This document shows positions 10,701 through 22,689 of a stretch of 64,000 bases of DNA, piece by piece; positions within the stretch are counted from its first letter, which is position 1, and each line of letters opens with the position of its first letter. Position numbers and translations under genes: made by a program. The notes below the pieces were generated by a model. It was not told the DNA's origin. It saw nothing but the letters and a program-made list of their open reading frames with translations, and made no database searches. The DNA comes from Cycas panzhihuaensis (Eukaryota > Cycadophyta): assembly GCA_023213395.1 (NCBI GenBank), contig CM041465.1, forward strand, positions 91,395,741-91,459,740. The letters are read 5' to 3'.

Positions 10701-11735
10701 AATAAATTTTCTTACATATTTACATGTACGATCTTTGAGTATATGTAGTGTTACTGATAGTGTATCTCAATTGATCTTCATTTATATATCAATTCATCCT
10801 CTATGAGAATGACTGATAAGGGAAACTATGTAAGCTATGTTGAGTGATATATCACCAACAATTGATTAGGTATGCCTTTTACAAATGATAAAGTGATGGT
10901 ATTCTTCCTATAATTCTACGTATGGCCTTTCTGTCCAATATCTATTGGCTTACATGTGCCTATAATACCATCAGTAGCCCACATTATTTTTTAATCTATT
11001 CTTTTATATATTGTGCAGTGTGGGGCATTATAATGATGATGTAATAAGAGATCTGGTCCAATATGGGTGTTTTCCCCTTTAGCATGATAGAGCATATCGA
11101 TAGGCAATGAAACCATGGTTGTGGCTACTTCTATTAAGTCTTTGTTCAATTGGTATGCTTTGTATATTATAAGCATCAATGAGGGTTTTCACTAAGGCAA
11201 GTTATGATTATACAATTGATCAGTTAATCTCTACATATGATAGGTTGGTGGCAGATTGACTCTTCTTTTATGAGGATGATAAAGGTTTTGCTTAGTGGTT
11301 ATTCTTTCCATAGACGACATGCATGGCATCCTTTAAATCATATTTATTCTATTCTTCTTATATTTGTGGTGGCTCTGTAGATCACATCTCATAGACGTCA
11401 TTCACAAGTGCTCTAAGCATGTAAGGCTATATCAAATTCTACTTTAAGTGTTGATCAACCACTTTCCATATAGGGTTATCACTTTTTACAGGTGGCTTTG
11501 ATTTCTTATTAGTTATTTTTTACTATGATAAACCAATGATATTATAAACTAATTCCTATGGCAAATAGAGTTATGTAATCTTATGTGGCAACAAGCATCC
11601 ATTTGGTGAAGGAAAGGGTATTTATTCTCTAGCTTCACAAGCATCTACTTTGGAGGTTCTCGTATAGGCATAAACATACTCAAATATTTTGCTAATAAGA
11701 TCTTCACCTTACCATAGTGGTTTCGATTTAACCTT
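10701..11735. other. Unassigned leader-side DNA of element B
   Basis: This lies next to B's primer site on the minus strand, where a leader or gag would be expected. The only sizeable open frame (10,991-11,179, minus, 62 aa) has no motif I recognise. Stops are frequent in all frames. Confidence 0.4.
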
Positions 11736-11747
11736 GCCTTGATACCA
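11736..11747 (-). other. Primer-binding site of element B
   Basis: Minus-strand TGGTATCAAGGC directly abuts the 5' LTR end ..TTTTTGACA. The first eight bases match the initiator tRNA-Met site. Confidence 0.75.
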
Positions 11748-12708
11748 TGTCAAAAATAGGATTTGAAGATTACCTTTAAAATAACGATGAAAATATGAAT
11801 ATAGATAATAAATGAAGTAAATGTTAGAATGTGACAACAAATGGTTAGGAGGCTAAAATTTTGACATGTTAGCAGTGCGGGTTCCCCCCTAAACCTTCCT
11901 TGGGGGATTCTAAGAGGGTAGGAGCCCCACTTAGCCAGGGGGGTGCGATAGCCCCCGACCCAAAAAATTAGCACTAGAAACTATATTAAATTATAAAGAG
12001 AATCAAGGTCATTCAATAAAAATACCCTAGATTCTATGGTCAAGATTTGTGCTATGTATGACCCACTCATGTAGCCTGATTTAGGGTATATTTCTTTATG
12101 TTGAGGTTGTTTAATGTACTGTGAGTAGGGTGGCGGCTGGTTGTTATTGCTGAGAGCACTCTACTACTGGTTATGTACATTATCTCCATTCTGTGACAAT
12201 AAAGATCGATACCTTTCCTGTATGGATGTTTCTCTAACACACTGCTAGGGTTTTACAATGTTATATTGGGTGTACATTTTATGGTTGGCTTTCTTGTTCA
12301 TTTTATTATTTTATCTCTAGTTTAAGAACTTGCATGTAATTTTATTTTCGATTCCTATAACTAGTTGAAAGAATAATTTAGATCTTGGTGGCAGTTTCAA
12401 GGTATTGGGACCTTGTTGTCTCAACAGTAAACAAAAGATGAAATATATATAATATAAAATATAAAAAGATATAGGAAAATAATCACCTTCTAATTATCTC
12501 ATTAGGTATGAATACATACTTATAGTACATGTGACCTCATACTTGACTAATTAGATGAAAGAACCCTTATGTCCATCAATGGAACATTTATATGAATAGG
12601 TGTGCATGATATGCATATCTATTAATAACTCAATATAAAATACCTATAAGAGAGTTAAGATAAAGGGAACACTAAATATTAACCCATATTAAACATTGTG
12701 TTTTAATA
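11748..12708 (-). repeat. 5' LTR of element B, interrupted by solo LTR C
   Basis: Its outer parts (11,748-11,821 and 12,427-12,708) align with the 3' LTR at 7175-7560. The middle is a 605-bp insertion plus a 5-bp target duplication. Confidence 0.87.
11822..12426 (+). mobile_element. Element C: solo LTR inside the 5' LTR of B
   Basis: It starts TGTTAGAATGTGACAAC, ends TTGTTGTCTCAACA, and is flanked by a perfect 5-bp duplication GTAAA (11,817-11,821 and 12,427-12,431). The uninterrupted B LTR at 7175-7560 shows the empty site. There is no internal region, so this is a solo LTR left by recombination, or a very small non-autonomous element. A GC-rich block at about 11,877-11,965 (runs of cccccc and gggggg) contrasts with the AT-rich remainder and resembles the block in the LTR of element I. 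Confidence 0.9.
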
Positions 12709-14372
12709 ACAAATGGTATTTGTCTTTACAATATAGATGAATGTTTCTTGATAGTCAATCCCTTCTTATTGCTTAAATCCTTTTACTACAAGTCTAGCCT
12801 TATATTGTATATAGATCCATCTGATTTATGTTTGATTGTATAGATCTATTTATAGCCAATTACTTGATTTTCAATAGGTAATTTAATAAAATCCAATATG
12901 TGGTTTTTCAATTGTAGAAGGTTTGTTAACACTTGATACACATGCCATCAGAGGAATATTTACCTATTAAGAAGATTGCATTTTAGATTTTCTCTTTCCA
13001 TCTATCTTAAGGACTAACTTATTAGCTTCCTCTATAGTTTTCAAGTATGATCGAGGAAGCTTCTTTTTTCAAAGATGAAGGTGATGGTATAAAAGGTTTC
13101 CCTAGATTAGGCTTTGACTTAATCTTTAGTTTTAGCTAAGGTTTAGATTTTATAAATTAGAAAAATACTAACTTTATTGCTTCATCAATATCAAATAGTT
13201 TATATTTAGGTTGATTAATATCCCTTAAAGAGCTACATTTAGGTCTTTCCTTAATATGATTGTCAACTTTAATCTAGCCTATATCTATGTTGTCATCCTC
13301 ATTAAAGATAACATCTTGAGTTATATCTTCCTTAATCGTCAATAACTCACTTAATACTATAGGATTTACTTTATTTAGAGTATCCCACAAGGATGTACTT
13401 TATGCTTTTATCATCTAACTTCTATCATTTTTCATTCAGGTTATGTATGTACAGTATACACCCAAAAACTCTTAAATGATAAGTAATTAATTTCTTATCT
13501 AACCAAGCCTTCCTAGGTATTTTGTTTCTAACAACCCTCATAGTGCTCTTATTTAATATATATGCAGTTATGTTCACATCTTTAGTTGATAAGTAATACG
13601 ATATATACTATCTTTTTATCATAAATATGGATTTTTCAACCAAAGTTTTATTTATTTGCTCAATAACTCTATTTTGCTAAGTTGTATAGGTGGTAGCAAA
13701 CTACTTCCTAATTTCATCATATTTGTAAAACTAATTGAATCTATTCAAATTATATTCTCTACCATTATCACTTTATAAAATTTTAATTTTGTGTCTAATT
13801 TCATTCTATACCATCTCCTTGAATTATTTGAAGTAGGTGAAAGCTTGTGATTTCTCCTTCAATAAAAAAATCTAGATATTTTATAAAAGGTTACCAATAA
13901 AAGTGATTATGCCACTCTACCAAATAAAATGATTGACATTAGTCTACCAATATCTGAGTCAACCAATTTAAACTTCTATCTAACTCTCCATGCTTTATTT
14001 TTTGGAAAGGGTTCTCTATGTTATTCATCAAAGATATAGAGTTTCCATAACCAATGTTTAACATTTATCAAAGGAAAAACATAAACCATTCTTAATTTAT
14101 GCATTAATTAAAGACTAGAGTTGTTCAAATGATCCATTTATTCATGCCACTATTTTTTCTTAAAGATATAACGAAGAATTCTCTATATTTTAGAGTGTCC
14201 TTGTAATTTGTATAGATTGTTATCTCTAACCCTTTTAATTATAACCTTATTTTGTTTATCCCAAACTGTGCACTGCCCTTTAGCAAATATTAAAGTTATA
14301 TTATGTTATTTAATTCCATATATAGAAATAAGATTGTAAGTTTCTAAAATATATAAAACTTCCAATGAGAAG
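12709..14372 (-). pseudogene. Copia element A: GAG-pre-integrase, integrase and RT N-terminus
   Basis: Minus-strand copia pol, high to low coordinates. The GAG-pre-integrase region has QCTVWDKQNKVIIK (about 14,240-14,290) and HREPFPKNKAWR (about 13,980-14,020). The integrase core has KSDNGREYN, then TTYTT*QNRVIEQIN and RNKIPRKAWLDKK (13,440-13,790), closing with YHLRVFGCILYIHN and KLDDKSIKYILVGYS. The RT N-terminus is at 12,712-12,960 (IENQVIGYK*IYTIKHKSDGS). Numerous stops and frameshifts show long decay. It joins to 5943-7174 across element B. Nothing recognisable as A's gag or 5' LTR lies above 14,372, so A is truncated or interrupted there. Confidence 0.87.
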
Positions 14373-15379
14373 GGCCCTTGGAAGCTAAATATAAAATTTG
14401 GAGAAAATGCCTATAAAGGGCTATAGTAAAATTCAGCTTCCAAGAACTTGTTGAAGATTAATAAAGCCTACTAGGGGGGCTATTTGCTATAAAATTTTAA
14501 TAAAATAATTATTTCAAAGAATTTGAAGATGGAATTCAAGTGAACTAATAGAGATGTTCCTATAAAACCATAGTGGAAAATTCATCAATTCATGTATAAA
14601 ACTAGAAATCAAACCCTACTATTTGATTTTTTAAGAAATCTAGTAAAATGCCTAGAAAAAAGGTGGAGTTCATACTATTTATTTGCTCCTACATTGAGGA
14701 AAATAATCATTGGAGCTAAATTTGAAGAAACTTTTTAATTGTTAAAGATTAGAAATTATTTGGAAATATATGGTAGAAAAGTTACGAGATAATTAGATAA
14801 ACAATTGAAGAAAAACTAGAAAATAACTAGAAATATGGCTAAGAAAATGTATGAGGCATTATTAGATAGAGCATATTGATTAATGTTGAATAAAATCTTC
14901 ATAAGAAAGAATTGTAAACTAGTAAGACAATGGAGAAAAATCTCCATATAAGTCATTGAAATGATGCCAAGAAAAGTGCAAAAATAAAATAACAAGGAAA
15001 AGAGATAAGGTTTTAAAGAAAAGTATACCTAACAAGCATATTAAAGAAGTTCTACGAAATTTAATATGGAAGGTATAATCTTTGACAAAGTTTGGTGGTA
15101 AAGTTTGACATGGCTTGTTGAACAAATTATTAATATTTTTTAATTTGGGAAGGGACCTACATAATCCAAACCTCAACATGCATGAATGATAACATCATGA
15201 TTAGAACAACCACAATATACACAAATGATAGTCTCATGGTTGGAATTATGAATGCCTAAACCTCAACATGCTTAAATGTTATTGATATTGTTGTAACCTT
15301 GAATGGATAAACTTCAATATCCTTGAATGTTAACAAACTAGAAATTTTAACAAGGTTTGAAACTTTAACATTTCCCAAA
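14373..15379. other. AT-rich stretch, no recognised gene
   Basis: A small inverted pair, cttggaagct / agcttccaag, lies near 14,380 and 14,430. A repeated phrase, aaacctcaacatgc, occurs near 15,168 and 15,258. The 86-codon minus-strand frame at 14,919-15,179 has no family resemblance that I can see. Confidence 0.4.
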
Positions 15380-17983
15380 ATTACCAACGTTAGGCCAAAT
15401 CTCAACATAAGAGTGGCAAGAACTCCCAATGCATCAAATAAAAACTAACATTGTTTGGGACAATACTTTAGTAAATCAATAACCAAAATACCTATTGGAA
15501 TGGTCTTTAATTCTTTAACTAAAGAGAATGATCCATCATTTATACTGGAAGGAATGGACCTAAACCTAATGGGACACAGGAGTACTAGAGGTAAAGAGCC
15601 AAGAGTCCTCGCCATCAAATCATTAAGTGATTTAGATGGACCTGCACTCTTTGTTATCTCCACTATATTTATTGTTCTCTTAGTGTCACTACCTTTAGGA
15701 GGTGGATGGGATTAATTGTTGGTTCTTTTTGTTGAAGGGTTTGAGGGAGTGGTAGTCTTCTTTAATGAATTAGAACTTGAAAGTTCTCCTTCATCATCTT
15801 GGACCTACTTCTCCTTACCTTTATCGTCTTTACTTATTTTCTCATTATGTTGAGGCAAAGGATCCTTATGGATCATTTGATATTGAGATGACTTAGAGGG
15901 GTGGTTTGGTTGGATATTTATATTTTGGGTTATACTTTGAATAGTATGGCACTCACTTCTATTATGAGCATCTATTTGATGATATGAGTGCCATTTTATC
16001 TTTCTAAAGGGAGGAGGAACTTGTTTCTTCCTTCCTTCAATAAGATGAATAATTTTAGTCTCCTGCAAAGGTTGGCTCTATGAAGGACCATCAACATACA
16101 ACTTCGTATTGATCGCACACTCTAACAATATGATAGAAGAAGTCAAATGATCGTAAATGGGCTCCTGATGGGAAGACTTTGTTGTTTGAACCATTTCTCT
16201 AGAAGGGACATGTTTCCTAACTCTCTTAATACCTACTTAAAGCTTAAATGTTTCTAAGAATAAGCAACAATCAATGGATTCTTCATACATTTGAGGACCA
16301 AATTTTAGAACTTAAAGGTGTACATGGGACCTCAAAGCATTAGTAAACAGATCAAATAGTAAACTAGGATCAATATATGAATGGCAAGTATGTACCTAGT
16401 CTTGAAACCTTCTTATAAAGTCTCATGAGGCCTCATCGTGGTTTTATTTGAAGGCTAAAAGGGATTTAATGCTTGATTTAAAAGGTCTTGCTACATCAAA
16501 ATAGTTGATAAAAGAATCAAGTAATTATTGGAATGAGAGGATAGAAGCTAAAGAAAGATGGTAAAAGCACTTTAAGGCATCACCTTGAAGTGATTTAAGG
16601 AACATGTGCATCATGACATAGTCATACAACATAAAATCCATACAAGCATGTGTGAACACCTATATATAGGAGGTAGGATCCTGGGAAGAGTCACTAGAAA
16701 ATTTAGGCAACTCAAAAAGGAATGGAGGTATAGGAGATAAAAGGACTTCACATGGTAATGGAGATTTCACATAAGTAAGGAAAGGTCTCCTTGGCCTTAA
16801 TGTAGTAGAATGTTGAGGCAAGGATGATAAATAGGGAATAAATGAATGGAGAGTATGTTGTAATTATTATTATTCTTGTGGTTGGGAAATGGTATGAGAT
16901 GGAAAGGTAGGGGGGTTAACCAAGCTATAAGATTAACCACAGAATTGGTTTGGGGTATAAGATATTGTGGGAAGATTAGATTAAAAGTGGAGAAAGGATG
17001 GAGTAGTACTAAGAATGTATATATGAAGAAGAAGTATGATTAGAAACCGTCAAAGCTTATGATTGACTGACTAAAGCATGAGGATGGATGGAATAAGTAC
17101 AAGAAACATGTTAAGAAGAAGGGACCATATTAGATGCTCTAGGGGAAGATGCATGATGTCTAACACCATAGGACAAAATTGTATGTGATGTATGAGGCTG
17201 TAATTAAGTGGTGGAAGAAATAGGATGGGAAGAAGCAACCCTAGTGGTATATGAATGGATAGGTTGTAGGCTTGGTGAAGGTAAAGCCACTTAACTAGAA
17301 GTAGGTACATAAGACACATTAGGATTTCCATGGGTGGGGATGGTAGTGGTACCTTCATGCATAAAAGGTATGGTATAAGGGGAGTTAATCCATACTTGAA
17401 GCCTAGAAGGAGAGTGGTGGGGCTATGAATGGGTAGAATTATGGTCTTACACTTCCTTCAAAGGAGGAGAATGAGGTCTTGATGAAGGTCTTGGTGAAGG
17501 AGGGTGGGAAGGATAGGAATATTGAATGGCATCAGGTGGAGGCTCAACTTGAATCGACTCATAATCTTCACACAAGGGATCAAATTAAAGATGTGGTAAA
17601 GATATTATGGTATGAGTCTTCTAATAGAATAGGTCTTGATAACCAAGCATGTGGAGTGGAGTAGGAATCCTAGTGAGAACCAACTTAAAGTATGGTGAGT
17701 GTGCTTAAACAAGAGGTGGCTCTTCTTATATAAAAGAAGGATCTACAAAAGAAGGGTCACCATGATATTGAGAGTGTTCAAGATATCCTTATTCCATATG
17801 TATGTTATACAATTGGGTCAAATCTTCAAGAGGACAAATATAAGTGTCATGATCCTAAAGTTCTAAAGATTTGATATAAGACAATGAAACTTCTTGACCA
17901 AAATATGAAGGATAAGCTTGAGGATCAGTTGTGAGGCATTGAGGTTTCAAAGAGTGCCTAGGAGTAGGTGTTATGTTTACCAT
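15380..17983 (-). pseudogene. Element E: Tat/Ogre-like gypsy gag remnant
   Basis: Read on the minus strand from an ATG near 17,983. A proline-, serine- and histidine-rich N-terminal region (about 16,850-17,983) precedes a capsid-like core at 16,330-16,690, with DPTSYI.VFTHACMDFMLYDY, then LKSLQGDALKCFYHL, then a segment containing FINYF (gypsy gag form ..LTGAALRWFNRLP..SFQEL.DKFI..F). A degraded zinc knuckle, WHSYHQIDAHNRSECHTIQ (15,805-16,068), follows. The long proline-rich head and knuckle spacing match gag of the Tat/Ogre lineage, and element F has the same plan. Many stops are present. No protease or RT of E was found below 15,380. Confidence 0.75.
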
Positions 17984-18009
17984 TACCTTAAAAGAAAATA
18001 AATGGTAGC

Positions 18010-18027
18010 TCCCTAGTATGGTCGCTA
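18010..18027 (-). other. Primer-binding site of element E (tRNA-Arg-like)
   Basis: The minus strand reads TAGCGACCATACTAGGGA, almost identical to the site in element F at 23,648. Undoing likely C-to-T and G-to-A changes gives TGGCGACCATGCTGGGGA, similar to the tRNA-Arg primer sites of Ogre/Tat elements. The gag start follows 27 bases downstream. Confidence 0.6.
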
Positions 18028-18033
18028 GAAAGA

Positions 18034-21000
18034 TGGTGCATCTTAGGTGAACCTAAACAAAATATCTCTCAATCAGTAGGGCATTTTTTTTTATTTCAAT
18101 CAAGACTAGGAGATATAAGATTTAAGAGAACCTAAGTAACCACCTTTACCCAACTCCTAAGAAGAAGTCTTCACCTAATTATGTCATCTAGTAAGATATG
18201 AATGAGGGATGTGATGAAAGACTTGGATATATGGAGTGGTAGAATCTACTAACGTACACAACTGGATGAAGGAGTTCTAAATTTAGAGCTACTCTAATAA
18301 TATTTCTATGTCCTTCCTAGGGACTCCTATCATTTTATTCTTTCAACCTTTTGAGTTTTACTTAAATAAAGGAAAAGGATTAAGCAAATGGAAATTGTTT
18401 AGTTTTCTTTCTTTTTGTTTTTTATTTTTTGTATTTTTTGCATGTTTATTTTTTTTTTTCAACAAGGTGAAATAAAATAAACAAAGGCAATCAATGAACC
18501 AATAAGGCCTACTCTATCTTTAATAAGCAAATAAAGAAAACTAGATTCATGCAATATATTTTTGTTCTTTTTTTGTTTTAAAGATGAAGCACACTAATGT
18601 AAATATGGAATATTCTCTTTTAAATATAATGCACACTTCACTAACTAAAGGAAAAACACTAACATGAGATACAAGACAATATGGAATTATTTTGTGCAAG
18701 CTTTTAAAGGATTTAATAACATACAATGCTAATGGAAAGATTTTCTTTATATTACACATATGTTATCTTTTCTTTGAATGAAGATACTACAATGCAAAAG
18801 AAAATTTTTAAAGGCATACTATTGCTATTTTAAATGAATTTTTAGACTATTAAAGTTTCATGCAAGTAATAATACTTCAATCACAATCTTCATACATGAA
18901 TCAAGTCACACAACTTTGAGATTCTATCAAAATTGGAGCAAAAGGGACTCCAAAGGGATCCTTGAACCTCTAGTTATCAAAAAAATTAAATATATATATT
19001 TCATTTATTAATTCAAATTTCAAAGGGAGAAATCAAATCTAAAAATGAAATCAAACAAACCATAAAATTAAGACTTCCTTCCTATTCTAAAATTTTGCCT
19101 CAGAATGGTTCTTTTCTTTTAGTTGATTAATTCTCTCCAATCTTTTCCTTTGAAACAAACAAAGGAAGAAATACAACAAGTAATAAGGGCTAAAACACAG
19201 CCAAATGCAAGCCAAAAGGAATGGCAAGCCATTTGGAATTCAGACTATTATGGAAGAATAGGAAGAGAAAGTTATTTGAATGGTGGAGAGATGACCATGC
19301 CCCACCTTATCCTTTCTCTTTTAAACCCCAAAAAGGGCTAAACTTTTAGCCAATATTCCAAGTTAAAAATGAATACAAGATCAACACAATAACTAGCCAA
19401 AAGAGAGAGTAAATTCTGAGAAAGAAATAACCTCTAATAGATAGTGAAGTGATAAGAAATGACATAGAAAAGATCTTACCAGTTTAGAAGGAGTTTGAGA
19501 CTAAAAATCTTGAGAAAAACCATAAAACTTAAAGGATAAAATATTAAAATTTAAACATCAGTAGAGTAGTAAGGTTTAGCATTAATTCTTCTCCTTGATT
19601 TCACCCAAAAGCATCACCAAAAGCCAATTTTCAAGTCACAGTAGTAATAGTCTTTGAAAAGTCTCTCAAAATCTCTTAAAATCCACATAAAACATGAAAA
19701 AATCACATCTTAGCACTCAATAATAGACTAATACACTACTGATCTTTTTTGGGCATCGAAAAAAAGAGATTTTATTGAATCTTGGCAGTAGCATGCAAAA
19801 ATCTAACACACTAGCTGAGTTTTAAATGCATAATAGTAAAAAACATGACCAATCATGTTTTAAGACCTACTAAAAATGGGACTTTACTCTAAAAGCATGA
19901 CTGGTCATGTTTTTGGTAGCGCAAAAAATGTGATAAATAAGGAAGTAAAAATGAGCTCATCAACAAGTTAAATTTTAATTTTTAATCATAAATTAAAGTA
20001 CAAATAACTTTATGAATGAGTAAATAGGCCCAAAACAAGATGAAAATAATAAGCATAGGCCCAAAATTCGTCAAAAATGATAAATTTGGGTGAAATCAAG
20101 AATAAAACATAAAAATAAAAAGTTTTAAAGGAAATGTTAGATTAAAGTGATCATGAAGGAAAATTTTGATGCCATAGTATCAGTCATCAATAGGTGATAA
20201 CATAGTACGCATTACATCATCATCCATCATGCATCATAAAGCAAAATTAATACATTTCCTCATCAAAGCATAGTCTAACTTATCATAAAACAAGTCCATC
20301 ATTCATTTTTTCTCATAAAACCATATAAGAGCTACATCAAAAGTCACAAATATAATTAAGAGGCTAGGTTTTAGTGAAACAAGACTTTCAATGTATAATG
20401 AGTTAAGTTTTCTCCATGATAGTAAACTTTATATGGCTTACAATCTACTTATATGAGATTCATATATATGCCTATCCCTTTAAACCCTAATTTCGCAATA
20501 GTATGCCTTTAATATTATGATCAAACCATTCAACTATTAAAACCCTAACTTGATATTTGACTGCCCATTACTATCACATCCTTAATTTTCATACATGCCA
20601 AAAAAATAACTATTTCAAATATGTATTTTTTATGCACTCATATTTTGCTTGTTATTTTATGTCATAATAATAATTCAATAATGTGCCACATACCTATTTT
20701 ATATTTGTAATATAACTTATCAATCATGTTGTCTTTCATACTTCATACATATCTTAGTCATTGTCACAAATACTTGTTAACATATCACTCATCATTATGT
20801 ATAGGCCTATTGTATGTTTCCTATTTTATTGAAGGGATATTGGCTTCATTCTAGTAGCAAATCTCTTTTACAAGACACTTGCAAAAGCCTCTAGAATGGT
20901 TCTTAAGTGATATTCAATCTAACTTTAAGAGTAGGACACTCACAAAAGCCTTCATTAATGAATGATAAACTAGTGTAATTCTTAACTAATATATCACTTT

Positions 21001-21480
21001 CATAGAGTGATCAATCCTACTTAAGTAATCTCTTATGGATGAACATCAAATGCATTTGTATGTTCTATATAATATAAACCTACATGCATAAATAACTATC
21101 CATAATAAATTAAAATTAACATACTATCAATATTGTTATTTCATCATCATGTATATGACTTTATCTAACTTAATTTATGTATGTGGCTTTATCAATTTAT
21201 GTTACATTAACTTCATCAATTTCATCTAACCCTAAATCATGGTCACATATCATTGGCATAACTGGCATATTCAAAATTTTAGCTCATTATTTTACCTCAT
21301 AATTGGCTCTTATACTGGCTTATATACTAGAGTTATTACTGGCTCTATAACTGGCATACAAGCTCATCAAATTGCTCTATATAGGATTTCTTCCTAGTTG
21401 CATGAGATCTTTTATAACATGGCTAACGACTAGGCTTTGATAAGCTTGCAACCTATCTTCACAAGATCTTTCAACTCACC
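18034..21480. other. Probable long LTR/flank of element E and other unassigned DNA
   Basis: The LTR of E should begin near 18,034 (plus-strand TGGTGCATC) and extend right, but no second copy exists to set its length. No coding domain was found; the open frame at 19,123-19,341 has no recognised motif. Two small hairpins with catgac..gtcatg-like arms lie at about 19,845-19,863 and 19,895-19,915. A run of ctggc words (21,255-21,360) is a weak tandem repeat. Confidence 0.4.
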
Positions 21481-21482
21481 AT

Positions 21483-22105
21483 GGCTCTAATACCATGTTA
21501 GAAATGTAAATTTATTGTAATACCTAATTAGAATTTAGAACTATCATGTTGTGATGTATTGAGTATAATATAGCAAAAATATAATAATTATATAATCACA
21601 AAATTATCTCATGAGGAATATACACATATAAAGACAAAAATATGAATCATAAAATAAATAACAAATGCATGAATAAGCATCACCATAAGAGAGATAATAG
21701 ATTTATAGATGAAAAACCCAATGTGAAAAAAACCATGGGAGAAGGTAGAGTTCAAAGCTCCTCTTAGATATCAGAATAAGTACATCTATGAGTTTTTGAC
21801 CTTTCTTAAGTTCTAAAGTAGTGTATGTACACATTTATATCAATAATTACCTCATGAGTGGCCTATAATTTCTTTTCAATCATTACATCATCTAATAGTA
21901 TATTTATATAGATAAAGATATATATGTAATTATCATATATTACAATAATATCTATATGTAAACTAGGAAGACATGCATCTAAATAGCCCCAAAATAAATC
22001 AAAATATATATCAAACCTCTGTGAGGTTTAAATAATTGTAATACCTATGCTCTTTGTTGGATTTTTCTACTCTAAAATATCAACATGCTATTTAGGTTAC
22101 CAACA
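21483..22105 (-). repeat. Copia-type 5' LTR with primer site, minus orientation
   Basis: Plus 21,483-21,495 (ggctctaatacca) is the complement of TGGTATTAGAGCC, an initiator-Met primer site with one transition. The LTR starts at 21,496 (plus TGTTAGAAATG). A minus-strand TATA motif, ctatataaatata, lies near 21,900. The upper edge is either ..atatcaaca (22,085) or ..ggttaccaaca (22,105). No coding sequence of this element was identified. Confidence 0.6.
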
Positions 22106-22293
22106 CCAATATGCTCTAAGTACTTTATAATAATGGTGTTTACAAGCTTCCCACAATTCATAGTAGACTTTACGTGACAAACAAGATAAACCCTCTCACT
22201 AGTAATAAATAAGCATATATAAATAAGTTTTGAATCAATACCATTGAACAAAAGATACCCTCATAGTCTTACAACCTCTCTAGGGTCAAACCA

Positions 22294-22632
22294 AACTCTG
22301 ATACCATGTTAAAAATATATGTGTCTAAGATAACAACTCTAATACTAGGTTAAAATTATAACCAAATATATAATTGAGACTATTAACTATGAAGTCATAT
22401 AGGTGAAAATGAATAAATATGTATAAATACATAAATCTAATATACTTATGGAAAATTATCACCTCTGAATTATATTAATAAAAATCAATACATATTTAGA
22501 AATATACAACCACTTGGTCAACCAATGACCATATACATGAAGAAGTATGTGTACTATGACCACTTAGTATATATCAAAGAGGAAATATAATAATTTAATA
22601 ATAGTATGGGTTATATGTTACCCAATAATTAT
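22294..22632 (-). repeat. Copia-type 5' LTR remnant with primer site, minus orientation
   Basis: Plus 22,294-22,306 (aactctgatacca) is a minus-strand TGGTATCAGAGTT primer site followed by TGTTAAAAATATATG. The body resembles the LTR of element B (ggaaaattatcacctct, tcaatacatattta). A second decayed primer-like motif, aactctaatactagg, lies 41 bases on at about 22,335. The right edge is uncertain. Confidence 0.5.
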
Positions 22633-22689
22633 GAGTCCTTAAACTTGCAAGGTCATAGGTTCATGTACTTAGAGTATATTAATCTATTA

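Larger units (their letters stand above)
7175..12708 (-). mobile_element. Element B: LTR retrotransposon inserted in copia A
   Basis: It has two long terminal repeats (7175-7560 and 11,748-12,708), an initiator-Met-type primer site at 11,736-11,747 and a polypurine-like ttatgggagag next to the left LTR. The flanking 5-mers are ATAAA (7170-7174) and ACAAA (12,709-12,713), a target duplication with one transition. The copia A reading frame stops at one edge and resumes at the other. The 4.2-kb interior has no gag or pol that I can assign to B itself. It contains a gypsy fragment (D) and unassigned AT-rich DNA. B may be a non-autonomous large-derivative element or a fully decayed copia. Confidence 0.82.

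Noticed and set aside
10850-11180. Possible hAT or PIF/Harbinger transposase on the minus strand
   Set aside because: A few residues (ATDGIIG, GQKGHT) loosely recall transposase blocks, but order, spacing and catalytic residues could not be matched.
12080-12260. Captured gene fragment in solo LTR C
   Set aside because: The sequence is more balanced in composition, but no frame gives a recognisable protein.
19123-19341. 72-codon plus-strand frame
   Set aside because: No recognisable motif, no neighbours, and it sits in presumed LTR DNA. Length alone does not support a gene.
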